Source: Schizochytrium sp. TIO01 (lineage: Eukaryota; Sar; Bigyra; Thraustochytrida; Thraustochytriidae). From it: a stretch of DNA of 64,000 nucleotides. Both the position numbers and the translations under genes were made by a program. How positions within the stretch are numbered: the stretch's first letter is position 1; each line of letters opens with the position of its first letter. The stretch lies in NCBI GenBank assembly GCA_004764695.1, contig SMSO01000031.1:3147048-3211047 (forward strand). The letters are read 5' to 3'. Under the pieces are notes generated by a model. The model was given only the letters and a program-made list of their open reading frames with translations. It searched no databases and was not told the DNA's origin. Below, piece after piece: positions 54,101-62,824 of this stretch.

Positions 54101-55570
54101 GCGGATTAATTCGATTGAGGGGGGGCTAGGGTAGTAATCAAGAGGGGATGTGCTAAGTTCCCCATAGCTTACAGGTGTAGAGGAACTAGTTTCCTCGTCC
54201 TCATCCGCATCTTTTACATCGAGGTCCAGATCTGAAAATTGATGTTGTATTGGTTGACTCCCCACAGCAGCTGGTAGCCGTTTTTGAGAGTCTTTATGCA
54301 CGCGCCCAGTGTGGTCAATATGCATCCAACTCGAATCAGCGGTACCGTAGTCTGCACTACGCGTCCGAGGCTCATTACGTTGCTTGAGTGGCGATGGAGC
54401 AAAAGTGACCTGACCACGTCGATACGACCTATTCATACTCCCCTTGGAAAATAAAAAGTCATTAAAATCTGAGCTTGGTTCTTGTGCTAAGTCTGATGAT
54501 GTGTCCGACTCTTGCTCGTGAAGCTTCTCACTGATCGCAGCGCTCACTTTGCTTTCAAACGTACGAGGAGACCCATTCCAGCTGACGCGATCAATTGCTC
54601 TTGCAACAACTGAACCGGGTGATACTGGCGAAGATGATGATGAGGATAGTGGTGATAAAGGAAGTTTAGCGGAGACAAATTCAGCACCTGAAGGTGTCAC
54701 AGGATTTAAGCCGAGCTCATATTCTACATCCTTTCGCAGCTGCTCTGCTGCAATTTGCAAAGGGCTCTGGCTCCTTTGACGTCTGCGAATTTCACTCTTG
54801 CTTGTTCCCATCAGATTAAGCGAGTGTGTTGATGATCTATCATATATTTCATTAGCCTGCTCCATAACATCAACTTGCAGACCATCCTTCTCCATATTCT
54901 TATCCTGATCTGTATTCTGATTGTAGTCTTGATCAAAAGTTGACGCATGAGGTAGTCTTTCATCCGCAGACCTCCCATGAGGTCTCTTTGAAACTTCATA
55001 TACACCTTTGCGATGTTGCTGGTCTTTCTGTTGCTGCTGTGTTTGCTGTCGATGTGGCGTTGCGTTTCCCAAAGGTCTAGTTGACTTTAGTATAGAGCTT
55101 TTGTTGGCCATGCCCATGATACCTGTAGAAGCATGAACCTTTCTGCGATCTAAAATTTGAGGCCTACATTGGTCTTCATTTGCATGTGTGTTTCTGATTC
55201 TCAGCGAGCGATTCATCTCCAAATCATCGCTCGCAGATAGGCTCAGAGAAACACGCCTCGGTTCACGAAGACCCGAACTGTCTTTTGAGGAACGAGGAAA
55301 ATTAGAGTTGGGAGTTTGCGTTTTCAATAATAAGTTTTCCTCTGACAAGGAGTTTGCTGTTGCATGTGTTGTCGAATTCGTCGCATTAATAGTTGCATTT
55401 GACAAAGACAACAAGCCCAACGTAGAGGACTTGGCGGGTAAAAACGGATCACTCGAAGTTGATGAGGCGCCAAAGTCCGCCTCGGGCTGGAACGACACTT
55501 TCGGAAGTCGTTCGCGGCCCAGCCCAGTGGCCCATTGATCAAATGACTGCCGCCGAGGTTGCCCAGACAT
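45131..55570 (-). CDS. Giant Sfi1-like centrin-binding repeat protein
   Basis: A 3479-residue protein (about 410 kDa) in one 10.4-kb frame. Residues 1 to about 490 are Ser/Gln-rich and disordered. From about 490 to 3290 the protein is a chain of basic helical repeats with the Sfi1 signature [F/L]xxW, for example AFRKW, AFSTW, SFIHW, TFQSW and HFEAW; I count about fifty such motifs. Each Sfi1 repeat binds one centrin, forming a filament used in spindle-pole duplication and in contractile fibres. Residues 3290-3479 are a Leu/Glu/Lys coiled coil. Yeast Sfi1 (946 residues) and human SFI1 (about 1240) have about 20 repeats, so this one is over twice as long; ciliates have giant versions. The ATG at 55570 is the first in frame, although the frame is open about 18 codons upstream without an ATG. 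It diverges from the repeat protein at 58597. Confidence 0.92.
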   Translation of the reverse strand: MSGQPRRQSFDQWATGLGRERLPKVSFQPEADFGASSTSSDPFLPAKSSTLGLLSLSNATINATNSTTHATANSLSEENLLLKTQTPNSNFPRSSKDSSGLREPRRVSLSLSASDDLEMNRSLRIRNTHANEDQCRPQILDRRKVHASTGIMGMANKSSILKSTRPLGNATPHRQQTQQQQKDQQHRKGVYEVSKRPHGRSADERLPHASTFDQDYNQNTDQDKNMEKDGLQVDVMEQANEIYDRSSTHSLNLMGTSKSEIRRRQRSQSPLQIAAEQLRKDVEYELGLNPVTPSGAEFVSAKLPLSPLSSSSSSPVSPGSVVARAIDRVSWNGSPRTFESKVSAAISEKLHEQESDTSSDLAQEPSSDFNDFLFSKGSMNRSYRRGQVTFAPSPLKQRNEPRTRSADYGTADSSWMHIDHTGRVHKDSQKRLPAAVGSQPIQHQFSDLDLDVKDADEDEETSSSTPVSYGELSTSPLDYYPSPPSIELIRAWAAWKRFAWMRRHERKRQGLKTISLIRSRSSSSGMNRSVISTTGSTYSTISAATASAAAAVADRLRSQIEIALEERTRMAIQAGAQMLARAEERRARRMLGRGFQALRQRSVALFSPPLLQSNPSLESLKPEAKFPPSSEQVRLFRAGARMLQNIHQRWRLRVLRNVFTKLLRAAEHESRLDAQDRFQSKLAHVLIVQLEARFRKLSKFRAFNRIRLVAQEKLRRQSILGSTLRARRLRFLAYGFRILTIDNIAEADIDQANGALDRTRKVLDLVNHRIQKLELGHRTRLQQAGFKYLYQAIHSSQKRRTQRAFLHLHLHATMWNQARSFHAFRKWDELRSKRRTDELADSIENTCTDFAVRKIEQMHRAHALSQLCSRHRLYMLRYAMNRLRNGYDNAKLRESTIKWIMQKCVAVHRDILREAMSRLRANAHPSVQLRRTHRIGASILIRRLTRHSIRQKFCKWKYVDDLWKSLQRLSTISRHYILRIVFAKLRAFKVSRRSTTESAARVRLRVASTLALWETFKKGSLKGAFLQIRTFAQHRRHLSYLVQRTLVCWRNARLFAAWTRLKCYCKETRSQIYAHAKLVRVLRRWRYAQLHRAFLTWSMQSLHQGIRTGAIHQTNQLRGAMMIWTWSLAHRVPEQRVEASFIHWKLVSDESARRQQQMRKVVLKMSRCLMLDGFHAFKSHSFHQQRVQYLLSRALTRLTHLNAFRAFSTWKTFSKSALKRKIASQQLFRTLSRWQRGLIAAALNKWKASALQRRSLDSLQKSSARTVILHWRAAQRQRCSSAFSKWRAWVQRSAHLGRVANQVAKRWAHNAIARAFRTWILFANFEYSRYGRLFAVCRRWYHLQLRMAFRKWYTLLRDEMTLFSVFSHYQLRQKTQAFQRWRSQLDLDTRRVILIRRLIARHLRNIVRHGFSAWVMATRADSGRDQVLSRIIKRWQKLRIRTAYNILRKWAHVGDRLAHGLQIVRSRLQRYAYRAQAYAWSKLVANVRNIQQVGRILAVWRLRYLRESFQRIRLAGAWGGKTEQAIRKVAVIWRRLRLQRALKVWCFTSHRAGLLKKTLAHWRSTRLSKAFLSWYQALQAARGQHRGLRILKTTLRNWRHHRIVYAWRKWLHYAYKSRTNLNAAEIVIQRWRFRGLSKAFSSWTALVEQRKNTRLLIVKRMLKSTLAESFRLWKSYTERQRNAYKIFRVLRRMQRQKVPRAFYTWKDVLSRHRRAESLSARISSDQHARTRRQTLAFWQLQAKEATSKQLVLQRLWKILQKNILHQSMRKWHLYLLRQDVLVRMEQIFKKSQSSLNLADQRQAFKLLQRHNAKQRRLKSVLRHRAQGLQAGAWLRWQKYVSIQNHKSLLLHHLVRASQNAFTRLAFSRWVRVTSLSTRRQLALRRACAKCFKRNLGVALSRWKLDLVFRRQYLLNSVILWRVLHRLYLKKVHVAFRKLSRALTPIAQTVLYHEHTIQNPQQRGVVQLSRMYDRVQCFKLKQSLHHWNNITLVSRSLVLSGIFVAWNSRVVQATMLRQRATRIICRKRKHRCLHYHLQAWRHVVHRTFYLNNSVAEFKKRQERKVLNDTFGDWYLAHLQGKRISDLSAKMRHRNIRQVLVSWGAQTTRQRKLRLILQRKLRALAQQTFSYWKELSFRVGQARFMLSWTLRKLSCRRIATQVRSSFTLWRDFTNRSRIKEQQRTLILARVLPTFDRTRHNAVRSAFKVLTTHASLRSKQIDAILQWKITCERVELSTAFRNLRGNSGLHALASVLNNLDQKTVIIHLANSIRIWQEFCEISRLRELRLFRVLKNWKFLQCKESLRRWRAATYRSSRNILLIMRLLRHARRRWLKQGLDSWLGFVQRQLRAKSCIHSICQSYSQYCCRSALHRLAQHAIQQRTLSRCVKNWRKLQMRQAWSSWLAHVFSRRVMILSTIFASARSIERRSNLQYGFHKLKCLLRYDHQRRIRFTRVTSVVRRLQLRRGFQILRCRTRKQSILGRFLTRVVRYSRQHELRVAFTKLLMNRWSQAVHSDVSRVIDLACSNSAASAEIMLQKHVALLASVDREFVKVRIALVRGHPLANRAHPGQQLYHIENRSGRSVASVTIAQRALSPIAEERIGQYLEQVGGIMGREWMNRVSRRGLQLRRCMKQMRLRLMRVGFVAFARVVVYAQGQLDYAHNLAMVDSEELESRKESSSSYWDNWKSIRAVVGLGLVAVQLGAHRQRQLSVRVAFLRLVDHVKSFHVRREKSLPGILNQLMVCRAVIWWRKYHLSKAFHQWRSCSAWVHTHVKWATATYTLRQRLLLQQCFDGWYHFMMGIQRLRKVQFQNKQMAARALGLQMIAQVNRQGTRRADLFRAFSKLREHAAVRYSHAQIMMSVERIWEMQESHDFLRKSFYIWRASCADNAKQRLLGMVDLATEGYNQARNYNKSLLSKVDVARSFTAWSRYAILTRRSKDALLRRTFQSWARILRRNNLALILGVTRQRLQTEHSVFLRESFSHWASFVHAKIFIRRLFLRRLACCTKDILSLNFTQWKNYMQRLQHQSLALNKWHRVSTTVICRTSFRNWQAYTFIKNSRRASLCALVQKTHLLLSNTKIRMLRGFSKWRETVRLMNYSRTVVHRHRAAHAIWACIVQFQPLSLRSCLRLWALHCYESRKSDLRVIFTAWRNRAKITKARTSVIQARVILWKRQINPRRKLRRHFEAWRAFVCGRCTVMGLYELSARRQASRHLIASFAVWKSETSRAKAQRRHFRRMRLTRTLQLWRQYAHNSRVRRNILRRVVVRREKRALFEAMSQWRVQVERLRALMYKCVSESLSHQMVSAIHDKENKVGQLQAQQEESSQVLLQIKERAKTKIKSLLEENSRLHEVLRTREKENETLEMQTDEDRRALKCCEMQLIRAKEEAAELRRKSKVMYTTDQELSRLENYVCELESSNFELQSKYDQSLRRLQRREKKIKAMQDEADMLQMKLQQLSYISRVERESFCSTLISNMSMEEV

Positions 55571-58500
55571 CACCTCTTCCGCGTAAGGGCACTCGGACGG
55601 GTACTGGGCTTGACTTGGCTCCGTTATTTATTTCACTTGTTTTTTAAATTGATAAAATTTAAAACTTAAAGAAAAACCTTATATTACTAAATGATACCTT
55701 TATCGTTAGCTTTAAGAGCCTGTTCGCCTTTTACCCTATGGGTCCTTGCCAACCCATGTGTTGATATGATCGAGGTACTTAGTTTTGAATGTCATCAATA
55801 TCGAGCGAAGAGCATTTGTATGACCATTTGTGCTCACGCAAACGCTACGTTTAATAAGACTTTTGGTACACTAAGGGGATACAGACTCACTGCACAGAGC
55901 GTTTTCATTCCAAATCAGAAAATTGGCTAATGAATCTATCATTCAGGCTCTAATATGATAAATCTCAAAGTGTCTACTCTGAAGCTGGACATGTTAACTA
56001 TAATGAGGTGAATCCATCAGTGAAGTTTGAGCACAAGATCTCATTATATTTGAGAGTGAAAGGCTCGGAAAGACCAACATGATTTTCCAAGAAAGCTTTC
56101 TTGAAGTCTGAATTCGATGTAAATAGGCCTAGATACTTCCCTGCAACCCTCGCTTTTAAAGTTACAACAAATCCAAACAAGTAGGCTGTTTCGCTTGCTC
56201 TCGGTTTGAATATATTGTAATAGACTACAAGGTAATGGACGACATCATAGAAAGCGTGTTTTCAACTTGACATTGAGCCGCAAGACTCTTTTGTACTGAA
56301 TTGTAATCTTTTTGGAACTGCATTCAAATTTAGCATTCTACCTTAAGAAAGTGACACACGCGTTTGTTTGTATTTGCAGGTACTCCAAAGAACTAAACGC
56401 GCATCATGATCTGAATAACTGTGAATCGTATTTAAGCTACATATGAATTACCTAGCATCTAGTTGCGAAGAATACTAGTACCGAGATAGTGATCAGATTC
56501 AAATCAAAGACATCTGTGAAGCTGTTTTGAATCTTCATCTAGACACCGTGGTCTCCTGGTGTTGCGCGTCTGTACCAACCTTATTTAAATAGGAATAATA
56601 CCGAAAGTGTAGAAACCACTCAGCAAGGGTCAGATCTTCAACTTCATGAGTGAACATACAAAGAGTGTTGAAGTGTAGTCAAGCAAGCTTTCTTCAACAG
56701 TTGTAGTTGTATTTACGTATCATTGGAAGACCCAAATAGCATTGGGCACTTCATGTTAACACCCTGAGCAGATTTATTGAAGAGATTAAATCAGACGTCT
56801 TGTAATATGAGAGTATCTCTGACAATATCGTATGTTTGTGATGATAATTTGCATTCCAAAAACAAACAGGTGCTAGAGTTGGTGAAATTACATTTCGAAT
56901 CATTCATCTTCCAAGACTGAGGGCTCAACCTAAGTCAATATATCCTCATCACTTCGAGAACAAACAAACATAGTTTGGACTAGTAGAAGACACTATTGAT
57001 ACCTCCGAGTCTGGCCATGTTAATGTATTAGGAAATTGTTCGCTGAATGCGAATATTTGTGATTTAATATATTGTTCTACATAACACTCAAGAAGTATTC
57101 TGGACTTTGGTGTACCGGATATGACAGCTCTGAGTCGCCCTTAATTTTGTCAAGTTCGTAGTCCGGAGGGACTAAGTTGGTAAATTGGCGAGCAACTCGG
57201 CCGTCTTTCTCTGTTTCGCTTGAACTAAGCATGTCAATATTCATTATCGGTTACCCTTTTATTCTACTTAGCACCTCTCTGATTCTTGGTTACCCTATAA
57301 GTACGTAGCAGACAGAAATGAAGGTACTATTGAATAGACACACTAGTTATTATTAAAACCAGCTCGCCGGCTTCCATCCCGTCATTCGCGTGCTGGGCAT
57401 TCGATGAGACCATTGAACCTTCGTTGGATACACCTTAGTGTATTCCTAAAATTCTCCTTAGATGGATATAGCTCCCTATACAAAGAAAATTCCACAGTCA
57501 CCACGTGCAGCCATTTGGGCGCAGCACGAGCCTTTTGGTGGAGCACTTGTCCATATCAGCTACTGATCCAGACGCAAATTTGCCCACAGAGACCTCCGAG
57601 GTCTCCCAAAGCTGGCTTCACGCGCATTGGGGTTTTATGCCGTATATGATTTTTTTCTTTCGGGACATTTTCACACCTACGGGTTCCCTCCACATATAAC
57701 TTCGTTTTAGAGAAAATAAACTTCTCATTAACCATTTATCCAATTTAGGCTTCTTCAGAGATTTCAATGCAGATTGATTTAACAAAAAGATAAGCACCGT
57801 GGTTGGTAACGCCGCTATAGAGAACGCAGGGATGCTTCTGAAGATTTCGTCCTCAGTTCGAACTTAAAGGACGGGCGTTAGAATTTTCTGACGTGAGGAA
57901 ACGGCGGAGTTCGTTGATTGGGGACATCGGGCTCGCGCGGTACTGCACGAATTTGGTCCCCAAAGCTGCCAAACTCTCTATGCCCCTCATAAATGGCTTA
58001 GCAGCGCGGCAGGAGAGTTAGCCATCGGCTGTTGCAACTTGCACGCGTCAAGAGCAACGCTGTAAAAATGGCTGGCTCGCCCACTATCCGGCTGGCTCGC
58101 TACTGTCTGAATGGCAATGGGCTGGCTACTAACTGTCTACTTTTACTAGGTGTTAACCTCTGTGCTATTTAACTCTTAAAAGAAACACTGCCTGAGTCGT
58201 CAACTGACTTGATTCTGAGTTAAGGAAATCTAACAATGGGCTAGTTGTAGTAAACTCGTCAGAGTTTCTTTCATATTGTCCAGCCAATAGACCTGACGTA
58301 AATAGTCTTACAGAAAGTATTGAAAAAGCAGAGTTAGTCTTTTAAAGAATGTAAACCCAACGAACTTAAGCGGGGTTTGGATCTCAGCAGAACCTCAACT
58401 CCACTCGATAGCTTACACCAAGCAATACTCAAAAACAAAATCAAAGCACTGTGTTAAATCAATCCGTCGTGAAGTATAGCATTTATTGCCAATTCCTCAA

Positions 58501-58596
58501 AACTTGATTTAGAAGACATAACTTCAGCTCCATCTGTAACTCATCGTTCATTCACCAAAGAGTTTACCAGACTAAAGTACTAATCTTAGAAAGAAG
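55571..58596. other. 3-kb divergent intergenic region
   Basis: Separates two genes transcribed away from each other, so both promoters lie here. It is AT-rich, with no microsatellite of note, unlike the left part of the window. A 79-codon frame at 55691-55930 (+) starts with ATG but has no recognisable feature. I see no RNA gene. Confidence 0.55.
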
Positions 58597-61500
58597 ATGT
58601 CAACCTCCAAGGCATTTGCAGGTGTTGACCCCATTATGCGTCGCACCATTGACCAGCGCGGCGAGGTCGCTGAAGAGTTGACCCGTCGTGCTAGCTGGAG
58701 ATCTGCAAAGGAACTGATTGCAGAGGAAGCTCAGCGCCGTGATGTTGAGACGAAGACCACAATTGTGAATGAACAACTTCAGCGCACCATGAGCCAGAAA
58801 ATGGCATCCCGCATGCTTGATGAGGAGAAACAACGTCGAGTTGTACTGGCCATGGCTTCGGATGTGCTTGCCGAGCTCGAGCGTCGTGCCAACGCTGCTG
58901 AAGCTGATCGTGCTATGACCGAAGAGTTTGAGCGTCGTGTAGCCCAGGAGTCTGCCCTTCAGCAACAGGAAAATTCCGAGCGCACCGCCAACCAGATTCG
59001 CGCCAACGAGGACATGGACAATGAGAAGAAGCGTCGTGAATCTGTTGGTCTCCCCACCCAAGAAGCCGCATTTGGCCAGCTCTCTTGGTTTGCCAACGAA
59101 GTTGTTCGCGCAATCAACAAAAGCGCAGCACTTCTTGGCGAAGATGAAGAGCGCCGTCGTCGCATGATGGAAGATCTTCGTTCTCAGGTCGCTGGTGACC
59201 TTCAACGTAAGCTTAATGCTCGTAAGGCAGACCGTGGATCCGAGGCTGAGCGCGTACGGCGCATTGCTAGTGACAAGAAGATTGAGGTTATGTGCGAGCT
59301 TACTTCTCGTGCCGATCGTAAGCTCGCCAGCGAGCTCTCCGAGGCCGAGCGCCGCCGCCTTGTTGCAGCAAATGAGGACTTTCCCTACGGACGAACCTCT
59401 GAGAACAAGTCTCAGATTCTTGAGAAAATCCATTCACGTCAGAGCCTTCTCACTGCCCTCAAGGCCGAAGAGGACGCCCGCAAGGAATATGCTTTGGCTG
59501 ATCTATACCATAAGGTTGCTGAGGAGGTTTGCTTCCGGGTTAACAAAGCAGCAGCACTCGTTGCCCAAGAGAACGAGCGCTCTGAACGTGTGGCCCGTGC
59601 TAAGTTTATTGGTAATGTTGTTCCTGAGATTGAGGCACGTGGTCGTTTCAAGAGCATCTTGGAGCAAGTGCGGGCGGCACAAGAGGATCTGACCAAGGCT
59701 ATGCCTGAATCTCTTCGGCTCCGTGCTGAAGACCCCAACGTAGGGTCTTTGCTCGAAGATATTATTCGTCATGGCAATCAACAAAAAGCTCGCCGTCTTG
59801 CTGACGAAGAGAAAACTCGCCGTACGGCTGAGAACAGAAAGCTTGATGTTCTTGACGACCTACAGCGTGTTATCGCGCAAAAGAACGTCTCAAGCGAGGT
59901 CTCTCTTGAATCTGCACGTGCAAACCACATGCGTAAGTTCGAATTGGCGCGTGAGCAGGCTGCTGCGGAGGCCCGTTGGAAGGATCTTAGCTGCTTCATT
60001 GCTCGCGAGCAGTCTGAGGAAAAGAACGATGCTCCTCACTCTCCCACGCTCAAAGAAATCCTTGAATATGTTCGTTCCGATGTGGAACGTCTTGGAGCGC
60101 GTCGTGAAGTTGCTCAGGCCGTCAAAGAGGAACAAGAGCGCCGCACGCAGGCTGCTCGTGGCGAGGACGTCTTCCCTGGTGTGATTCGCGCCGTGAACCA
60201 GCGCGAAGCCACTCGTGCATGCATCTTAGAACAGCACCAGCGTGTTGCACGTCTTAAAGGTGAAGAGGTCCTCTCAGAGTTGTCTCGACGTGCTCTCCAG
60301 AACGCTGTTCGCGCACAGACTGAAACAGAGAGATCTTACCGTGAGGCCGGCATGAAGGACGAGCTTCTTCGTCGATCCAACTCAGCCAACTTTCGCGAGG
60401 TCTTGGACGAAATTCAACGTGAGAGTTTACGCAACGAGGTACTTCGCCAGATGGATCTTGAACAATCTGAGCGGGTCAATCGTGACCGTCTCGGATGGGT
60501 TATAAGTGACTTGGAGCGACACTTGAACCGTCTGCGCGCTGCCAACGATGCCGAAATGGAGCGATGCCGCCGCGTTGGAGCCAACAAAACTCGTGCAGTA
60601 CTTGACGAACTCGTTCGCTACCATAACCGAATGATTGCCGATGGGCTTGTTTGTAATGAGCAAGCTCGTCGTGTCCGTGACATGGATGTGGAGCGGAACC
60701 GTCGTGCATCTTTCCTTCAATTTTACGACATTCTTGAACAGGTTGAGCGCAAGTATGCGCAGCAAGTCGCAATTCGTGACGCTGAACTCGAGCGCGACGC
60801 TCGTATGACTCAGGAGACCTTTGCCAAGGTGCTTACCCAGCTCATTCGCACAGCTGCTCAAAAGGACGCGGACTTTGCAATGGATGCCGAGCGTGTTCTT
60901 CGAATGGCTCAGGAAGCTTTTGAAGCAGTCAACGTAGAGTTTAAACGCCGTGTTAATGCACAGGCTGCTGACAAAGCTGCTGACCAGGAGCGTCTTGATC
61001 GCATTCGTCGTTTGAGTGAGGATGCTTCAGTGCTTGTGAACGTGATGGCGTCTCCGATTCCAATGGTTCACGAACAGCTTCGCCGTAAGGCCTCGTGGAA
61101 GCAATCTAAGGCAGCTTACGAAGAGGAGCAGACCCAGGCCGAGGTCCGTGAGCGCGGAGTATCAGTTCGCGAGGAGCTTCTTCGAATTGCAGCTGTCAAA
61201 GAAGTCGAGGCTGCAATCGAGCTTGAGCGCCAGCGACTTCTGCACATTGAGCGTACTCGCGCTGTCCATGAGGAAATGGCACGTGCGCGCAGCGTCAAAC
61301 TCATTCATGCTGCCATTGAGCAGGAACGTAAGGAACGCATTGCGACTGCAGCAACGACTGCTATGAAGTTTGCCCTTACTGCAGCTAACTACCAAAGGGA
61401 TATTCCTTGTGCAGCAGCAACCCTGAGACGCCAGCGTGAAGAACGGCAACTCATCTACGAGGAGCAAAATCAGCAACAGGTTTCCTCGCCAGTGTCTAGG

Positions 61501-62496
61501 GCAAAGGTATCATCGTTGGAGCGCCTTTTGACTCAGTCAGAAAACAATGCAGTTCCCATTGTTGAGGAGCAGCACCGCCGCATGATGAAAGATCTCGATC
61601 AGGGAAGCGATGAGCATATCGCACGTCTCATGAACAGGCATTTGGCAAGCATGCTTTCTGATGAAGAGAAGTCTCGCAGGGTCTCTGAGATGCTAGAGGA
61701 GGACTCAGCTGCCGAGTTTGAGCGCCACCGTGCACAGCTAGAGGCTGCTTTCGAGATCAGCGTCGAGAAGCATGCTCGAACTCAGGCTGTTGCAGAAAGT
61801 TCAGAGAACCTCGATGAGGAGCGCCGTATCCGCCAGGAGTGGGCCAAATATGTATCAGACGAAGAACGTCGTCGCCGTATTTATGAGGCAGACCTTGGAT
61901 TCACGAACACTCGTCCTCGCCCTGGTCACCTTGTTGCTTTGCTTTCTGCTGACTGCGATCTCTTTGACTTTACTCTGGTGGATGGCAGTGACACCAACGA
62001 ACTCGACCAGGACTGGTCTGAGCTGTCTAACAACCTTTGCGTATCTCCCCGTGAGATCCGTCTCGAGAACGATCTCACATCAAGCATGCGATCTGCATTG
62101 GAGTTCTACCAGGAGCAGCAACGCCGGCGCATTGAGGATAAGGAGTGTGAGCTTGCTATTGACCTTGAGCGTAGCTTTAACAAAAGGCGCGCGCAGCATG
62201 AGCAAGACCTGGAGCGATTTAGCCGTGTCGAGCATGCTAAGCTGCAAGAGAGCATTAGCTCTCTTGAGCGCATGCATGCAGTAAACAGCGCAAAACGTAT
62301 GGCTGATCTTGAGCGTGATCGCCGCATGCTTGAACGCACTTACGTTGAGAAGATGACTGCTGACACCAAGCGTGTAAACCAGCAAAAGGCAATTCGTGAT
62401 ATGGAAGAGGAACGCACCCGCCGTATTAATGAGAGTACTGAATTTCAGGAGGCCTTACAACGTGCTATTCGTGCCGAATTTGAGAGTTCCAAGTAA
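58597..62496 (+). CDS. Large helical protein built of 33-residue repeats, unknown family
   Basis: A 1299-residue, highly charged, almost entirely helical protein that I cannot place in a family. Its hallmark is a unit of 33 residues beginning E-R-x-R-R, with Val at position 14, Asp/Glu at 17, Leu at 18 and Arg at 20. Back-to-back units run at 77-109, at 185-217 and 218-250, and at 699-731, 732-764 and 765-797; a 44-residue unit (33+11) occurs just before 699. Thirty-three is three hendecads, which suggests a long coiled coil or filament. The start (DPIMRRTIDQ, then TRRASWRSAKELIAEE) is echoed near residues 820-850 (SPIPMVHEQ, RRKASWKQSKAAYEEE), so the protein may be an internal duplication. 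A non-helical acidic island (about 1105-1150) precedes the last helical part. ATG at 58597 in AAGAAGATG. Confidence 0.88.
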   Translation: MSTSKAFAGVDPIMRRTIDQRGEVAEELTRRASWRSAKELIAEEAQRRDVETKTTIVNEQLQRTMSQKMASRMLDEEKQRRVVLAMASDVLAELERRANAAEADRAMTEEFERRVAQESALQQQENSERTANQIRANEDMDNEKKRRESVGLPTQEAAFGQLSWFANEVVRAINKSAALLGEDEERRRRMMEDLRSQVAGDLQRKLNARKADRGSEAERVRRIASDKKIEVMCELTSRADRKLASELSEAERRRLVAANEDFPYGRTSENKSQILEKIHSRQSLLTALKAEEDARKEYALADLYHKVAEEVCFRVNKAAALVAQENERSERVARAKFIGNVVPEIEARGRFKSILEQVRAAQEDLTKAMPESLRLRAEDPNVGSLLEDIIRHGNQQKARRLADEEKTRRTAENRKLDVLDDLQRVIAQKNVSSEVSLESARANHMRKFELAREQAAAEARWKDLSCFIAREQSEEKNDAPHSPTLKEILEYVRSDVERLGARREVAQAVKEEQERRTQAARGEDVFPGVIRAVNQREATRACILEQHQRVARLKGEEVLSELSRRALQNAVRAQTETERSYREAGMKDELLRRSNSANFREVLDEIQRESLRNEVLRQMDLEQSERVNRDRLGWVISDLERHLNRLRAANDAEMERCRRVGANKTRAVLDELVRYHNRMIADGLVCNEQARRVRDMDVERNRRASFLQFYDILEQVERKYAQQVAIRDAELERDARMTQETFAKVLTQLIRTAAQKDADFAMDAERVLRMAQEAFEAVNVEFKRRVNAQAADKAADQERLDRIRRLSEDASVLVNVMASPIPMVHEQLRRKASWKQSKAAYEEEQTQAEVRERGVSVREELLRIAAVKEVEAAIELERQRLLHIERTRAVHEEMARARSVKLIHAAIEQERKERIATAATTAMKFALTAANYQRDIPCAAATLRRQREERQLIYEEQNQQQVSSPVSRAKVSSLERLLTQSENNAVPIVEEQHRRMMKDLDQGSDEHIARLMNRHLASMLSDEEKSRRVSEMLEEDSAAEFERHRAQLEAAFEISVEKHARTQAVAESSENLDEERRIRQEWAKYVSDEERRRRIYEADLGFTNTRPRPGHLVALLSADCDLFDFTLVDGSDTNELDQDWSELSNNLCVSPREIRLENDLTSSMRSALEFYQEQQRRRIEDKECELAIDLERSFNKRRAQHEQDLERFSRVEHAKLQESISSLERMHAVNSAKRMADLERDRRMLERTYVEKMTADTKRVNQQKAIRDMEEERTRRINESTEFQEALQRAIRAEFESSK

Positions 62497-62824
62497 CTTG
62501 AGTCTTAAACACTTGCGCGCATACATGTATACCCATATAACAACACATTTTATTTTCATATGTTTGCACTCTCTCCGATGAAATTTAAGACATCACCCAT
62601 AGCTCATTCACCAATTCCCTTCTTCACAAAGCATGTAAAATTCAGTCTGAGGCAAAGCATGGCCACCACAACAGCATAGCAAGACAATCAACGCGTTTTG
62701 AAGGAAACTATATAAAAAAACAAAAATGTTACTTTTTATGTAAACAAAACAAAACAAAACAGCAGAACTTATGAAAAGGTAGGACATCCATCTCACCCTT
62801 CACAGCAAACATATACTATCGCAT
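62497..62824. other. Convergent 3'-3' intergenic spacer
   Basis: Lies between the ends of the 33-residue-repeat gene (+) and the phosphodiesterase gene (-). It is AT-rich, with (AAAAC)n-like sequence near 62745. No gene seen. Confidence 0.6.
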
